A stretch of DNA of 5,901 bases from JBMNNS01 sp050942625. GTDB lineage: Bacteria; Bacillota; Dethiobacteria; DTU022; UBA8154. Location: assembly GCA_050942625.1 (NCBI GenBank), contig JBMNNS010000095.1, forward strand, positions 1 through 5,901, read 5' to 3'. The first letter of the stretch is position 1, and each line of letters starts with the position of its first letter. Of this stretch, positions 5,702 through 5,901 are shown piece after piece. A program made the translations under genes and the position numbers. The notes under the pieces are model-generated. The model had not been told where the DNA came from, did not search any database, and worked only from the letters and a program-made list of their open reading frames with translations.

Positions 5702-5901
5702 CTATTGCGGGTTGTACATACCGTTACTTTGCATATAGTTAAAGATACCCTCACCGTGCTGCTGTTCCTCTTTTTGAATATGGTTTAGAACCTGACGAGC
5801 ACCAGGATCGGTAAATTCAAAAATGGCTGTATCATAGGTACCGGAAACATACTTTTCAGTCATTAACATGTCAGTACACAAAGCGGCATCTTCCTGATTT
5901 G
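5702..5901 (-). CDS. Spore coat protein, CotF family, C-terminal part (start outside window)
   Basis: On the minus strand a frame enters at the right edge (first full codon 5899-5897) and ends at TAG (5704-5702), giving 65 residues. It reads as the Coat_F domain (PF07875): TDMLMTEKYVSGTYDTAIFE, then DPGARQVLNHIQKEEQQH, then GIFNYMQSNGMYNPQ at the terminus. The family's signature is a helical pair with a 'lL.tEK.....Y..ai.E' segment, an 'EEQ.H' segment and a short aromatic C-terminal tail; small clostridial members are about 80-100 residues, so perhaps 20-30 residues are missing beyond the edge. These proteins are associated with the spore coat, made late in sporulation in the mother cell, though this is family knowledge and the promoter is not visible. 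The gene is convergent with DUF1284 and bounded by the hairpin at 5657. Confidence 0.85.
   Translation of the reverse strand, partial: NQEDAALCTDMLMTEKYVSGTYDTAIFEFTDPGARQVLNHIQKEEQQHGEGIFNYMQSNGMYNPQ

Noticed and set aside
5504..5788. A 94-codon plus-strand open frame
   Set aside because: It starts inside the repeat element, runs through the terminator hairpin and lies antisense to the CotF-like gene. Its translation is Phe/Leu/Ser-rich with no family resemblance and there is no ribosome site.

Overview
The window looks like a chromosomal segment of a spore-forming Clostridia-type Firmicute (Peptococcaceae or Desulfotomaculum-like is my guess). It encodes the end of a spore coat F-type protein, a UPF0182 membrane protein, a peptidoglycan-directed NamZ-type enzyme fused to a clostridial 'stalk' domain, and a compact glycogen phosphorylase. 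Strong Shine-Dalgarno sites and AT-rich intergenic DNA fit this. The taxon is inferred from gene content only.

Layout: 1-1314 (+) is the C-terminal half of a UPF0182 protein, entering from the left edge. 1315-1585 is intergenic; it holds a 50-bp remnant of a repeat element, a weak minus-strand terminator-like hairpin, a good plus-strand terminator and a poor promoter candidate. 1586-3130 (+) is a secreted exo-N-acetylmuramidase NamZ/DUF1343 protein with a C-terminal copper-amine-oxidase-N-like domain. 3226-4902 (+) is a short-form alpha-glucan phosphorylase with a TTG start. 4958-5344 (+) is a small Cys-rich DUF1284 protein with its own near-consensus sigma-A promoter overlapping the glgP stop codon. 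5345-5701 is non-coding: a MITE-like element (5359-5593) with about 27-bp terminal inverted repeats and an internal 34-bp tandem expansion, then a strong terminator. 5702-5901 (-) is the C-terminus of a CotF-family coat protein whose start lies beyond the right edge.

The genes do not form an obvious single pathway. NamZ acts on cell-wall glycan outside the membrane, GlgP mobilises storage glucan in the cytoplasm, and UPF0182, DUF1284 and the coat protein have no demonstrated link to either. The regulatory signals divide the plus-strand genes into UPF0182 (own terminator), namZ with glgP (no terminator seen between them) and DUF1284 (own promoter). The coat gene converges on DUF1284.

I found no convincing new multi-gene system. 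The most unusual features are the repeat element with its tandem expansion, its diverged relative about 4 kb away, and the altered motif in the NamZ-like enzyme.
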